In this document: positions 23,543 to 36,080 of the stretch, in pieces
How the letters are laid out: the number at the start of each line of letters is the position of its first letter
Position numbering within the stretch: the stretch's first letter is position 1
NCBI RefSeq assembly: GCF_022581195.2
Contig: NC_061466.1
Span: 12,524,001-12,588,000, forward strand
Length of the DNA: 64,000 nt
Direction: 5' to 3'
From: Helicoverpa zea
Lineage: Eukaryota > Arthropoda > Insecta > Lepidoptera > Noctuidae
Program-made: the position numbers and the translations under genes
Notes under the pieces: generated by a model
Seen by the model: the letters and a program-made list of their open reading frames with translations, nothing else
Told to the model about the DNA's origin: nothing
The model's database searches: none

Positions 23543-25011
23543 ACCGTAAGATTACAAACATCGTTAGATTACAATCTATCTCGAGAGATTGTAAACTGTC
23601 GAATTATTGTGAACCGTAACATCTGATTGCAATTTAACGCATTATTTTTCGCTATATTATAATCTATCGATGAGAAATTGTCAAATTGTCAACTGTCCGA
23701 AAGCTCTCTCTGATTGGTCAGTCTTTTTGTAAGATCGACCAATCACGACCAGCCGTTCTGTTCCCATGGAGTTCCCGTAGAGTTAGGAATGAAATAGAGG
23801 TGTCAGTTAAATAAAATAAATGCTCTTCAAAAATTCTTCAAGTATTAAATTTATATAAAAATAACTCTTATAAAAATACAGTTAGGTATTTTGTCTTCAA
23901 ATACAAACTAATATTTAAAAATAAAATAAAAGGGGTGCTAATTAAACAGGCTTCTTTTTAATATCATTATTCGCCCCCAAAAATGTATGTTGCCTTCTAA
24001 ATTACTAAGTCAGCCACAATTAATAAAGCGTCGAGCATCTAAATAATACTATCTTAGCCACGAGTTATCTTCCACTCTAAATACAACTCAGCATGATGGT
24101 TATTTTTTTGCATCTAAATTTGTAGCATGCATTCTAACAGTAAACTTCTTAAATACTATTAAATGACATCATAAAAATATTTATTTACCTTCTAATTTTT
24201 TAACTCGTACCTACTGAGTTTTTTGTTTAAAATGTAACACATCCCATATTAATTGACCCAGCATGGAAGTAAGCATGCAACATGCAGCAAGAATAACTTC
24301 TGTCACGGCTCCGGCGCTGCGGGGCTCCGGCGGTCCCATGCGAGCTTATCGTCGCAGATGGTTTTCACGCTCACCACCGCAGCTTCGGCTTGCTGGCCGG
24401 CGGAGCCGGCCAGCCTCAGCCGCGGTGGCGAGCGCTGAAACTACCTGCGCCTCAGCTCGCAGGCCGCCTCGCCCCTCCGCGCCTACGCGGTTTTGAATTG
24501 CACTCTAGGGGTAGGGCAGACAAGACTACGTGGAGTCGGTTTTGCAGCGATTCGTTTTCGTCACTAACTTCAATTTTTAATACAATTTTTAATTGTGTGT
24601 AATTTGAGTCTTAAAAATTAAGTACAATTTTTGATTTTATAAAAAATTAAACCGTCACTTATTTTTGCACGTCAAAGAGCTGTGACACCGGGAGTTGCAA
24701 AGAACATTGTCTTTTTTGACGTTCTACCAATCAGCGCGCAAGATGCATTCCGTTCTACGCCAGTTGACAATTTGACCGCTCTACATCGCTCTCGATCTTA
24801 CAAAAAGACTGACCAATCAGGGAGAGCTTTCGGACAGTTGACAATTTGACAATTTCTCATCGATAGATTATAATATAGCGAAAAATAATGCGTTAAATTG
24901 CAATACCTGATTGCAATTTAACGCATTATGGTTGTTACGGTTTACAATAATTCGACAGTTTACAATCTCTCGAGATAGATTGTAATCTAACGATGTTTGT
25001 AATCTTACGGT
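23543..25011. mobile_element. 1.47-kb element with about 200-bp terminal inverted repeats
   Basis: ACCGTAAGATTACAAACATC at 23543 pairs with GATGTTTGTAATCTTACGGT ending at 25011. The arms run through CTCTCGAGATAGATTG and GACTGACCAATCA to about 23738 on the left and 24792 on the right. The right arm has an extra inverted copy of an ATTGCAATTTAACGCATT segment, making it about 25 bases longer. The interior holds a GC-rich core at 24268..24597 that is shared with another element near 43.9-44.2 kb. No transposase was found, and the target duplication is unclear. Confidence 0.75.
24268..24597. repeat. GC-rich core shared with 43905..44237
   Basis: Beginning at AGTAAGCATGCAACATGCAG and continuing through CTTCTGTCACGGCTCCGGCG to TTTTTAATTG, this block is nearly the same as the block at 43905..44237, while the sequences on both sides differ. 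It contains a GCCGGCGGAGCCGGC hairpin. Open frames across it (such as 24263..24496) are arginine/serine/proline-rich and match no family I know. Confidence 0.7.
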
Positions 25012-25725
25012 GACATATGCACTAGTGAAGGTAGTGGTGTAGTGGTTACGAGTAGTGTAGTGGTGGTTTCGATTTCAATTCATATCATATGGGTACGAAC
25101 AAAGAAATAAAATACTAACAGAATTCTCTATGATTTATCTCGGGAGAAATGCAGATTTGTAAATGCGTGTTGTTAAAATGAAAAGTATATTTTTTTAGAT
25201 AAGGTTTACCTTATTGTGATACTTTGATAATAGCGATATAAACTTGAACCTGTATCTAAATAAGTTAAAATAAAGTTATAAATTACATCTTAAGGATTAA
25301 CGACCTTCAGACCTTCTGTGTGTGAGAGGAGGATTGTGCCGTGGGACGATAAAAAGCCCGATGATAAAAGTCACTTTAGAAACATAGTTATCCAAACAGA
25401 AAAGCGTAGCGAGCAAAATGATGTGTGTGATCTAAACAATCAAAACTCATCAAGGTAGACCTTCTCACAAAACTGTACCAATCATTTACTGGCACTCAGG
25501 ATCTTAGCAACCATTCCTCAGTTCGCATGAAGGAATGGCAGCCATATGTCTTCATTACGCTAAGCTTTAACGAATCGGAGGTGAACAGGCGCTCCCGATT
25601 GGAGCCACATGCTAAGAGTGGAGAAATTATCGCGAATTTACGACTGGTTTTGGTAGGAATACGGAGAAGAAATAGTAGTTTTTAGGGCTTGTTACTGTGG
25701 CTTATTGGCTTATACTAAAGCTTGT
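25012..25725. other. Intergenic, no gene seen
   Basis: AT-rich. It holds a degenerate LINE/SINE tail near 25305..25365 (GTGTGAGAGGAGGATTGTGCC). Nothing else is structured. Confidence 0.5.
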
Positions 25726-25975
25726 TATTTCGGATGGCACGTTAAACTGTAGGTCCCGGCTGTCATTGAACATCCTTGCAGTCGTTACGGGTAGTTAGAA
25801 GCCAGTAAGTCTGCCACCAGTCTAACCAAGGGGTATCGGGTTGCCCGGGTAACTGGGTTGAGGAGGTCAGATAGGCAGTCGCGTCTTGTAAAGCACTGGT
25901 ACTCAGCTGAATCCAGTTACTCTGGAAGCCGGCCCCAACATAGTTGGGAAAAGGCTCGGAGGATGACGACTAAAG
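25726..25975 (+). repeat. SINE family B, 5'-truncated
   Basis: Matches the body of 29515..29909 in the opposite orientation: TTTCGGATGGCACGTTAAAC, CAGTCGTTACGGGTAGTTAG, GGTTGCCCGGGTAACTGGG, and the 3' end CATAGTTGGGAAAAGGCTCG. It has no tRNA-like head. Confidence 0.8.
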
Positions 25976-27093
25976 CTTGTTTGCGCAAAAAGGTACCAAC
26001 ATAAAGCACTCGGGTAGTTATCGGAAAATTCTTTTTCATTAAGCTAATTCAATTAATAGTAATTTATGTATTTTACTTGTGGCATTTACAGATGGTACTC
26101 ATCTGTGATGTGGGATTGTTTTATGAAAACACGCTCAATTTAAAAGGATAAAAAATACAAGGAAAAAAAGTACGACATTCAAGCAGAAAATATTCACGCA
26201 ATACGATAATAAATTGAATCGACAATAAGTTTTAACCAATTGAAATGTTCTCATTTCACGCAAATAAATTATTTTGCGGTAGCCAAACGTGCGTGTAAAT
26301 AAACTGATTGTTTCATGTGTTAATAAAGTACTGGGAACTGTAAATATTTTACGTTGGCACCATAAAGTATTGTTATCTGAGTCATGGACCCCGGCGGATG
26401 GCCATTTAAATGAAACAGAGCTTAAGAGCACTGGAATACTGCAAACTTTTAGTCGGTCGATAGTTTGTTTGGGCTCATAAATCAGTATGAAGATGAATGA
26501 TAGAACGCAAACTATAAGAACCAGATATTTGGCCGGTCTCAGACCGACTAGAGACTGAATGAATTCATGATTTTCTCAAAAAAAAAACCTACTATCGAGC
26601 CTAATGTCGTCCGATTGGGTAGTCTACCGTGTGCGGCTAAGTGTTGTAAAAAGTATTTTGGATTTTAGTGTATGTACTAGGTGCATTCAAATCATAACAT
26701 TATTTACTTTTATTTTTCTATTATATAATTAAGTTCACAATTAATAAGTTTTTCTCAATCAAATACAGAACCTGTATTAAATCTTACATTTCAATTCAAA
26801 GACAGCTTCTAGAGCAAGTTCACATCAAGTCTAAAAGCCAATACAAAGCGATCTTCCCCTAGGATCCGACCTCACATAACTTGACAAATTAATCGAATTT
26901 TCGACGTCGCACATTCTAACTTCTCCTTTACACTTAGATCATTTCACCAACTGAAACATCCATGAGCACAAATCGATAAGCAAAAAAGTCTGCCAATGTA
27001 CGCGCGGGAGGTGAGGCAACGGAATAAATATGTAGTTATAGCTCACTCCTGCATTTTCGATCACAACGCTACGCACACTCACTACGGGATTGA
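25976..27093. other. Intergenic, no gene seen
   Basis: No repeat or gene recognised. The open frames on both strands around 26135..26480 overlap each other and have no protein-like signal. Confidence 0.5.
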
Positions 27094-27456
27094 CTAACAC
27101 AGCCAGAAACTTGACCATACATTCATGTCCATTGAATTATGAGCGGCTTTCGTACGACCAATGATCACTTTGTAGAAAAATCGTTTGAAACTGTCATAAC
27201 AATAACGATTATCTTTTACATTAACCATATTGTATTTGATTGTCTCTAAGAAAGGCTTAATCATACATAACATTGCTTGATGGTCCCATTGGCAGACGGG
27301 AAGGCATGGCAATGGCGTATCCAGATAGTTACATACTCTAAGCCTGAATGACATATAAGGCCTTTGCGGACACAAACTTGTAAGACGGCTATAATTGTGT
27401 ATTTTGGTAGACGTGTCTCCAAGTTTCCAAGTCGGATAATAGTGACGATGTTTGTA
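27094..27456 (-). pseudogene. Unrecognised protein-like open frame, possible exon or relic
   Basis: On the minus strand a 120-codon frame runs from a stop at 27457..27459 to a TAG at 27094..27096. The translation reads HYYPTWKLGDTS near the start, then SFRLRVCNYLDTPLPCLP, DHQAMLCMIKPFLETIKYN and NVWSSFWLC at the end. The composition is balanced and rich in Trp, Cys and Tyr, unlike the random AT-rich frames nearby. The order (basic strand, proline-rich turn, amphipathic helix) is loosely like the start of the ligand-binding lobe of divergent insect ionotropic receptors, but that is only an impression. There are no clear splice sites or start codon, so it may be a decayed exon. It overlaps no repeat that I recognised. 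Confidence 0.3.
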
Positions 27457-29505
27457 TCAAAAGGATTGATTCAGTGAGATATTATGTATCTTTCTGGTGG
27501 AATGCAATTTTGAATTGGTGTTTTTGAACTTTCTTTTTTCATGTTTTAGTAAGTATATGATTTATTTCTTTCGAAGAAGATGGATATTAAGTTTAAAAAC
27601 AAAAGGAAAGCGAAAGCTTTTTTCTAAACTTCAATAATATACCAACTTCAAAACTTCTCCTCTGAAAAATACTATCCTGAAAACCGCATCGAAATCAGTT
27701 CAGACGAACGTGAGATAACCGCACACAAGCATACATAGAGATCAAACTAAAAACCTACTTTTTTGAAGTCGGTTAAAATGAAAGATTTTAATAGGGATAT
27801 CAATTATTTTTGCCGTTTACAACAATATGTCACTTGTCCCCTGTCAAACAAATTACAGGGTGTTGTTTTTGTAACACGATAGCCTAATACCGGCCGGTTG
27901 TTTGCCGAAGTAAATGGGCTCCAATGTGAATCTGTTTCAATCAATGTTGTGTTTGTATGAGAAGTGAGGTTTGGGAAAGGCAGTAGCTTAACGAAAAAAT
28001 AAAAAAAGCATGTGTGTAATTTTGATACCTTTATCAATTGAAGTGTTAATAGGAACGAAATGGCCAAAGCAGGAAAAAAAACGAGTGAAATTTTGTTAAA
28101 AGTAGTGCTTGAAATGGAAAATGCTTATTTCAGACTTTTTCATACATTTATCTATTAAGAGATGGTTATTTTTAAAGATATTGTTTATATTGGTTGTTAT
28201 AATACAGGGTTTGTCTGTATGGTCGGAAACTATAAAACGGGTTTACACGCTGCTATCACCAATACATGTACCACATATATACCTATAGACTGTTGTGAAA
28301 GGATTCGATTTTTAATCCATAATTTAGTGCTGGTTGCAAGTCAAAAAAATTTGATCACCCCATGAAAATCATACTAATCCTCTCACCTTCTTACGCTGAT
28401 ACAAATGTGTACCCAGTATTACCCTAATCACAATACAAGGTGTAATCGTAAATCAACGGTGTGTTAAACCGATTTCTGTGACGCGTGACTTAATTATATT
28501 AGGTAAATAGATTGTGTGTGTGTGTGTGTGCATATGTGCATATGTGTATGTGTGTGTCTGCTGACACTCGGAGGAAATTGTAGGAAAATACAATGGGTAG
28601 ATTAACCCGTTATCGAAGCTTTCAGGTGTGAAAGTCTGATAATTATTGAATTGACATTCATTAGTAAGTACATAAAGTACACGTGGTATTGGGTTTATAT
28701 CGATGCGTTTATATCAAACGAGAGCATGCTCATTCTACCTCATCTTATCGAAATGTTTTTATTTAAACAGATGCAGAGTATTTTTCTTATTGTGTTTAAA
28801 AAAATGCTTGTTCTAGCTCGAGTTATTTTTTGTTTGGTCTTAACACGCATGTTACCTTCAAAATTATTAATTGCACAATATGTGTCCATGATGTAACTAC
28901 CTATAAAAAATTACATTTCATGAACTGTCTACATATCACATCCCTAGCCAAATTATACGTCATTTAAATCGGGACTGCAGCTTTCGCAGTACCTACCTAC
29001 TTATTTCCATACATTAACAAAGTTGCTCCACCTTAACCAAAAATAAGACAGAAAATTCAAAAACTTCCACAAAGTTGCAAGCACCTAATGAAACTGCAAC
29101 TTATTAAAGGAACTACAAACTTAATTTAAATGAAAAACTAGTAAATTCAGCAAAGAGTTCGTAACTACTTCGTATTTATTACTTAAGTATACGAAAATGG
29201 GAACAGTTTACGAATACCACTCGGGGTAGTCGGTAGCTTGGTAACCAATTGTACTTTCAAATATCATGTAAATACAAGTTGGCTGGTTTTTGTCGAAAAA
29301 TGTTTGCTCTCAAAAACGTGAGTGTAAGGGTGTGGACACAAGAATTGTAATAATACAGTTTATATTATTTTCTTACTTTGATTTCTTTTTGGTGCACCTA
29401 CTATTTTATCCCTGTATCAATATGTGGTTAACTGGAAATAATGCCTTCTTACCTTATAGAATAAGTAGTTGGGTATATGAAATTAAAATGACTACTTCTT
29501 GTGTC
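27457..29505. other. Intergenic with simple repeat
   Basis: Holds a dispersed-repeat tail at about 27600..27775 (ending TTTTTTGAAGTCGGTTAAAA, a common lepidopteran element end) and a GT microsatellite at about 28513..28558. I support no gene here. Confidence 0.5.
28513..28558. repeat. (GT)n microsatellite
   Basis: An uninterrupted GT run followed by GCATATGTGCATATGTG and more GT. Confidence 0.9.
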
Positions 29506-29514
29506 TTCTTCCGC

Positions 29515-29909
29515 CATCCATCCTCCGAGCCTTTTTCCCAAACTATATTGGGGTCGGCTTCCAGTCTAACCGGATTCAGCTGAGTACCAGTGCTTTACAA
29601 GAAGCGACTGCCTATCTGACCTCCTCAACCCAGTTACCCGGGCAACCCGATACCCCTTGGTTAGACTGGTGTCAGACTTACTGGCTTCTGACTACCCGTA
29701 ACGACTGCCAAGGATGTTCAATGACAGCCGGGACCTACAGTTTAACGTGCCATCCGAAACACAGTCATTGGTGTCTAAGATATACTTAGAAAGTACATAC
29801 AAACTTAGAAAAGTTGCATTGGTACTTGCCTGAACCTGGGATCGAACCCGCGCCCTCATACTCGACAGGTTGGTTCTTTGCCCACTAGGCCACCACGACT
29901 TTTTTTTTT
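29515..29909 (-). mobile_element. Full-length tRNA-derived SINE, family B
   Basis: Read on the minus strand, the head contains TGGCCTAGTGGGC (A-box-like) and GGGTTCGATCCC (B box), so it derives from a tRNA and would be transcribed by RNA polymerase III. The body includes GACAGCCGGGACC.., GGTAACTGGGTTGAGGAGG on that strand and a 3' end GGGAAAAAGGCTCGGAGGATGG. TTCTTCCGC at 29506..29514 and 29910..29918 is a likely 9-bp target duplication. Truncated copies occur at 16624, 25726, 35921 and 40235. Confidence 0.85.
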
Positions 29910-29918
29910 TTCTTCCGC

Positions 29919-30784
29919 GTTCATAGAAAATTGCCGATCCACAAAATAGCCTATTACTTACTCCCGGCTCTCGTCTATCTCTCCATCTTGATTGTTTGAA
30001 ACGTTTTACAGCTTGAAAGGGTTCCGTAATTACACCCATCGACGTTACTCTAATTTCTCTATTTCACTGTTTGTGCATATCCCTAATACCTACAACTAGT
30101 ACCATATTAAAAGACTGAGATTTTAAGTTATTGAGAGTGAACTTTGTTTTTTTTAGCCGACTTCCCAAAAAGGAAAGGGTTGCCAATTTAGAAATTTGTA
30201 AGTTTTTATACATGTAAGACATCTACAAAAAACTATTCTTTTCGCAAAAGGTTATTAAATATTTCCTTAGCAACTGTCTGTCCACAGCCTTACCCGTTAA
30301 CACATAGCAATGTAAAACAAGTTTGAAACGAACAAAGTTCAAATAAACATTGAAACAAAAACAACGCTCGGCTGAAGTTAGAGTCACGGCACACGACATG
30401 TTATGAGCGCAGGTAACATTCAATATAAGCTTTTTGGTAAGTAAGCTTTTTTCAACTATTTTCCAAAAATATCTTCTTTTCATCGATAAGGAAATGTCAT
30501 TCGATGTCTATAAATAAAACATTGTCTCATGCTACGATTTTATCCGATGTCGTGAGTCGACACAAACAATATACTCAGATTTGAAATCTTTAAGTTTGAC
30601 AGCCTAGATAAAATAAAAATCACTAAAACTATTTTAAGATTTTTTTCCAACGTGCAGTTAGGAAAGCAGTATAAGAAAAGGCCTTTTGTCCGCAACAAGT
30701 TGACTGCTACTAGTGACCAGTAAGAAAACTGTAATAGGCCTCTCGTGTAGCCAATACCACTTGAGTAGGTAGTATTTTAGAATG
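29919..30784. other. Intergenic, no gene seen
   Basis: Only a short dispersed-repeat piece near 30150 (TTTTAGCCGACTTCCCAAAA). Nothing else. Confidence 0.5.
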
Positions 30785-30950
30785 CGGGATTGTACGCACG
30801 AGTTACCGCGGCCCTGGTATATAAAGAGCTCCAAAAGAATCATGGTGGGCTTTAGTCAGTAAGAGACTGACACTCCCTCATGTTGCACCAACAGCGAGAA
30901 CATACACAAATCATCAAATGACCCCCACATTTAATGATTTCCCATAAAAA
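30785..30950 (+). repeat. SINE-like repeat, family A (divergent copy)
   Basis: Contains TACCGCGGCCCTGGTA, GTCAGTAAGAGACTGACACT and ATCATCAAATGACCCCCACA in family A order, ending in a short A-run. It is the most diverged copy in the window. Confidence 0.65.
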
Positions 30951-31748
30951 AAGAGGATTGAGCCATTATTTCAGTTGCGCTGCAACCAGATCCGTGACAC
31001 AGGGCACTAACAGTCAGTTTTTAATACCGACGTGTCACGACACACAAGCGTGTCGACGAGATAATGAGTCGTCCCGTTTGAACTCAGCCTGTATCTAGAT
31101 CAGAAATGGCAAACGATATGCGTGCCCGTAGTGGGAAGAAGGATAATAATTTGGATTCGCCATTATTTTGTATGTAGGTTGTAATTGTTAAAATTAAATG
31201 CAGGAAACCGATTCCAATAATATGCAGTTAGAAAAAGGATAGGCAAGTGATGTTGCGTAATGTTTTGAATCTTCGTTGTTTTCTCATGTAAGTAGGTATA
31301 TCTAAGATTGGCCACAGCGCGCTTCAGACAGAGAAATGCATAGGCTTAAAAAAATATTTACGAATTGGAACTCATCTGAGATTACAGACAAAGAAAATAC
31401 AAATTGCATGAATTACACCAAAATTATCGTAACCCCTGTCCGCTTTAACTTACGAAGACATACCATTGCATGATTTAGGGCACGTAGGTTATACCTAATA
31501 TAAACCTACATACAAAGGTTAACCATAGACCACAGGTTAGACTTAGCTTGATCCAGCCTAGTACAGAACCTGAACTCTTTGCAGCGCAATCCATCGCTTT
31601 GTGGCGCTTTAAGCTTGAACATGTTAGCTGTGCTCACATGGATTATGCGACGGCACAAAATACCCAAACCCTGTATTTGTGGTTTGTATGTAAGTACCTA
31701 CTTAGTGATTATGTATCTGTTTGTGGTGTGTGGTATTGTTGTCGTTTT

Positions 31749-32846
31749 GAAGAACTAGGGCCTCTGGAATTCCTCATAATGATAAACAATTTGCCGGATG
31801 TCGTAAGGCATGGCGCTTGTTTATTATTTGCGGATGACTTAAAGGTGCTGTTGGATGTTAGGTCGGAGTCAGATTGCAGGCGCCTGCAGGAGGATATCGA
31901 TCGCATAGTACAATGGAGTCATGAAAACAAGCTGTACTTCAACGTGTCCAAGTGCGCGTTGATGAGTTTCACCCGCGCTCGGACACCTGTGCGCTATGAT
32001 TATGTGGTAGACGGGGCGCCACTGCAACGAGTCACGGAGGTACGAGACTTAGGTGTTTTCATGACTCCCGATTTGACATTCCGGGAGCATGTAACTAGAA
32101 TCTGTAAGAAAGCGTACAGAAACTTAGGGTTTATTCTGAGGCAGACACATAACTTCACCAACATCGCAGCAGTTAGGGTCCTATATGATGCGCTTGTCAG
32201 GAGTCATCTGGAACATAGTTCGGTCATATGGGCCCCACACGAAGCGAAGTACGCGGTTATGTTAGAGCGCGTTCAGAATAAATTCACGCGCCATCTGTAC
32301 AAGAAGCTATATGGGGTATATCCATTTTACCCACTGATGTATCCCACCCTGTTTGTCCTGGGCATGGTTGGCTATAATCAACTGCGTGTCCGACGAGAGT
32401 TTGCACTGGTTGCCTACTTGGTGAAGGTGCTTCGCGGATTGGAGAGTCACCCGGCAGTGCTGCAGCGCTTGAGCCTGTGTGTGCCGGACCGCTACGTGTG
32501 GCGGCGGCGAAGCCCAGCTCTACTACTGGTACCCACAGCGAGAACCAACCTACTCGCCAAAGCACCACTAACTAGAGCTATCGGCACAATTAATGACCTA
32601 CATAAAAAGATTGATGTATTTACATGCTGTTTGGGTGAATTCACAAAGGAATTACTGTTTATTTTATGCTATAAGTAGAATAATAATATTTAATAATATG
32701 TTACCAAGTAGAATAATGTATAATATAATAGTTGTAAATAACGTAGTTTTTAAAATAGTGTTAAGTTCTTAGCTATCGTATTAGGATAAGTCCTGTGATG
32801 ATAGTTTTAAGGTGGTTTAATAAATAAATAAATAAATAAATGAGAG
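31749..32846 (+). pseudogene. 5'-truncated non-LTR retrotransposon (Jockey/CR1-like RT C-terminal part)
   Basis: From EELGPLEFLIMINNLPDVV onward the frame is a LINE reverse transcriptase. It has the catalytic FADDLK box (about 31826..31843), then the thumb and C-terminal region with VRDLGVFMTPDLTF, YDALVRSHLEHSSVIWAPH and a stop at 32676..32678. The 3' end is a (TAAA)n tail at about 32819..32841, typical of this LINE type. The N-terminal endonuclease and the first half of the RT are missing, so it is a dead 5'-truncated copy, although the remaining 310 codons have no stop. The upstream part of the open frame (31548..31748) is chance host sequence. It is a different LINE family member from the one at 42.9-46.9 kb. 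Confidence 0.8.
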
Positions 32847-33732
32847 AACTGTTTGCCTGTAAATAGGGGTTATAGTTTATCTTTTTAGTCTATGTATTTA
32901 ACACTAGTTTCCACCAGTGGTTTCGGCAGCGTCCACTGAAAACTGCTCCACGCACGCGTATAAAAAGCAGCCTACCTCTTGGGCTATATACTGAAAGAAA
33001 TTTTCAAAGCTATTCAGTAGTTCCTGAAATGGCGTGTAAAAACAAACTCTTAAACTTAAATTATGTTGCATAGATTACTAGGTAATCCGACAATTATAGT
33101 CATCATGCATTGTATTTACGAAACTTTACCTAAGTATTTACCAGTCACCACACAAACATACATCCTTTGTAATCTAACGCATAATCTACCAGTAAACCAA
33201 GTAAATACAAAACAAGTCCAAATACACGTAAGTATTTAAGTGCACCTAGCTTAAATCGACAAAACATCACAAGGGCATACATTCGTAAGCTTTATAGCTG
33301 TATAAAAATTCATACAAGTGCATAAGGCTGAGGTTACAGCGGTAGCGGAAGGCGTTTACCTTCAGTTACTTTGTTTTAATAAGATTTTTTTTGTAATAGA
33401 TAGGTTATTATTAAATCAAAGTTTAATCTTCCAATTTATCTTGTTAAAGTTTAGGTTTCATTAAAACTTCTAGATTCATTAAAATTTTAATTCGAATAAT
33501 TTAATTTTACAAATGAGTTTAAAAGACAACATAGGTTTTTATACACACCTGATTTGCATGTGCCTGATGTAGTATAAGAGAATTAACATTACAAAAAAAA
33601 TATTTCTTTAAAACATAATTATCCCGCTCTTTTAGTATTACGGCTGGTAAACACTTTTGTTTAACATGCTTTTATCTCATCTACTCCCAAAAACAATCAA
33701 AATAGCTCAAACGTTTATAAGATTACGTCGTT

Positions 33733-34155
33733 ATTTACAAGAGACGCACTTGAAACCACAAGCGTTGTGCCCGCTCTCAATGAGACCTAGCCCTCTCAGG
33801 GCCATGCCATTGTCAAAGCAAACACTGAAACATTGATACTTGTGCACTTTGATATATGTAAGTAGGTCTAGTTTTTAGTGGCTTTTATGGTTAGTAAACA
33901 CTTCCCATTTATACACTTCTAGGTGACCTAAAAACAAACTGACAATTAAAATCGCTTATACGCCTATTACACTTTACAAGCGTCAAACTTGTAACTACAA
34001 GCGGATTCGAGTCCCCGCTCTCAGTAAGACCTAGCCCTCTCTGTGCCATGCCATTGTCAAAGCAAACACTGAAACATTGATTGTGAATGTGCAACGCTGC
34101 CGACTATGTTATGCTGCCACACATGTGCACTTATATATATGTAAGTAGGTCTAGG
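33733..34155 (+). repeat. Local direct duplication (two units of about 160-180 bp)
   Basis: Both units share GAGACCTAGCCCTCTC or AAGACCTAGCCCTCTC, then GCCATGCCATTGTCAAAGCA, AACACTGAAACATTGAT and ATATATGTAAGTAGGTCTAG. The second unit carries an extra stretch and a GGATTCGAGTCC word that resembles a tRNA B box. About 80 bases separate them. Confidence 0.65.
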
Positions 34156-35920
34156 GTTATTTAAGACTGGCACAGTAAAGGAGGTGAGTTTCAAATTTCT
34201 CCAATGTAGACGTTGTGACGTCACTTAAGTAACTGTATTAGTAATTAATATTTTTTTAGTATAGACTTTTATGTAAGTTGATTTACAACTTGTGAAAGTG
34301 AAACGAAATCCATAATTACACTCATAACCCAAGCCCAAGTCAAGAAATTTCAGTACCGACTACATATTTTACGAGTACTTATTTACGTCTACCTATTCGT
34401 TTTAATAACCTTCCATATCCATTTTTAAAACTAATTCATTGAAACTAATAAAATCCATTAACCTGAAAACGTCCATATATTGTAACAAAATGGCGGCGAG
34501 ACGCAACACCTAGATATTAATACGTGTTTATTGCAAACAGAATACTTTTGGTTCGGGTGAGAGCCACTGAATTTGCATTTTTACCGTCACCTCTACTTTT
34601 TAGGGTTCCCTGAGAGATTTAATGAAGTTAAGAATTTATTAGGCTTTTTAAAGTTTCAAGGTACATATTTTTTGCCTTTTCAGGGATAGCTAAGGTCTAG
34701 TAAGTAACACCTTTGGATTGGCCTAGTCTATCTTATTACAGATATGTATTTGTGAACACAAGTATCTAGGGAGCTGTTAGTACTACTAATATTATAAAAA
34801 CTAAGACTATTTATTTGATTGAATGGGTATTAGCAAATGGCTCACAAACTATTGGCAATATGGCCAGATTTGAAAAAATTTCGATGTTAAATTCGAATGA
34901 TACGCTAATATTCATCTGGGTGGACGGAGTTCGAGATGCAAGTAAAACCGCGAGTGGTAGCTAGTCTTCGTATAAGCCTTACTATACAATTTAAGCGTTT
35001 CTAAAATACGAGGTTGGCTTAACTCTGGTGGTACAATACAGGTTTCATAAATCTCCCAAAATAAATACAGATTTTGGGACGCAGTCCAGAATATTTCATG
35101 AATTTTATTCCCATTTGAAACAAAAGTTATGCATTATATCAAGTTTAATCTAGCGACAGAGGACACTGTTATAAAAATAAAATTCGAAAAACTTTTTTAA
35201 TAATTCATTTCTAAAACTTCTAACATCCATATTAAAGTGGTCCAAAAATTTAGATTAATAAAATAAATGGATTTAATATAAAAATGGGTTTTCAAACAAA
35301 AAAATTGTACAGACAGGTGCGTAGGCTGTCACTCATTCATACATTCACTCATTCGTTCTTTCATTCATTGATAATGTGCCTAAATCCAGCGTCGTGTAGG
35401 AGGTACCTGACATGTGTAAGCAAATCTTTTAAATCATGAAAGACGTTTTTGTGAAACCGCCATGATTTGTTATTTCTGGTACTTTTACCTTACAAATGGA
35501 ATGTTAAAACACTTAAATGGAAATGAAAATTATTTTACATTCGATAAGTTAATTTTCCTTATAAAAAAACCCGTTTAACACGTGGAATGTGATTTATCAA
35601 CTCACTCTTTTTTGTCACTTTCAAATATAAATAGGTACAGTTTCAATTTTTACATTCTTGAAACTGATTAACTACTTAATATAATGTACGGGACCCATTC
35701 CAAAAGTTTTAAAGATTTTCATTATTCTTTATTCGCATAAAGTCTGCAGGAAATTTCCACTAGGAAACTACTATTGTTGAACTTCCTGGGTGCTTGGGAG
35801 ACAAAAATGTACTCACGTCGCGAATTGTGAACATTTTAAACTATTTCATCTGCCCCTGAGGTAAGAACATTCCAGACTAAACTTTTGTAGAATTTCTAGC
35901 TTACGCATCTTTAGTATCAG

Positions 35921-36080
35921 TCGTTACGGGTAGTCAGAAGCCAGTAAGTCTGACAACCAGTCTTACCAGGAGCATTGGGTTGCCCGGGTAACTGGGTTGA
36001 GGAGGTCAAATAGGCAGTCGGTCCTTGTAAAATATTGGTAAGCCCACTCCAATATAGTTGGATAAAGGCTAGGCAGTTGA
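35921..36080 (+). repeat. SINE family B, 5'-truncated
   Basis: CAGTCGTTACGGGTAGTCAG, GGTTGCCCGGGTAACTGGG and AATATAGTTGGATAAAGGCT place it in family B. Part of the body is deleted. Confidence 0.75.

Noticed and set aside
24263..24496. Arg/Ser/Pro-rich frame in the GC-rich core, repeated near 43845..44135
   Set aside because: The shared translation follows from shared DNA. The composition is typical of random GC-rich sequence, and neighbouring frames are equally open.
29810..29905. tRNA gene suggested by A- and B-box words on the minus strand
   Set aside because: It continues into a SINE body with target duplications, so it is a SINE head and not a tRNA gene.
31548..31748. Start of the 376-codon frame as part of the reverse transcriptase
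   Set aside because: Similarity to LINE RT begins only near 31749; the upstream residues are host sequence that happens to be in frame.
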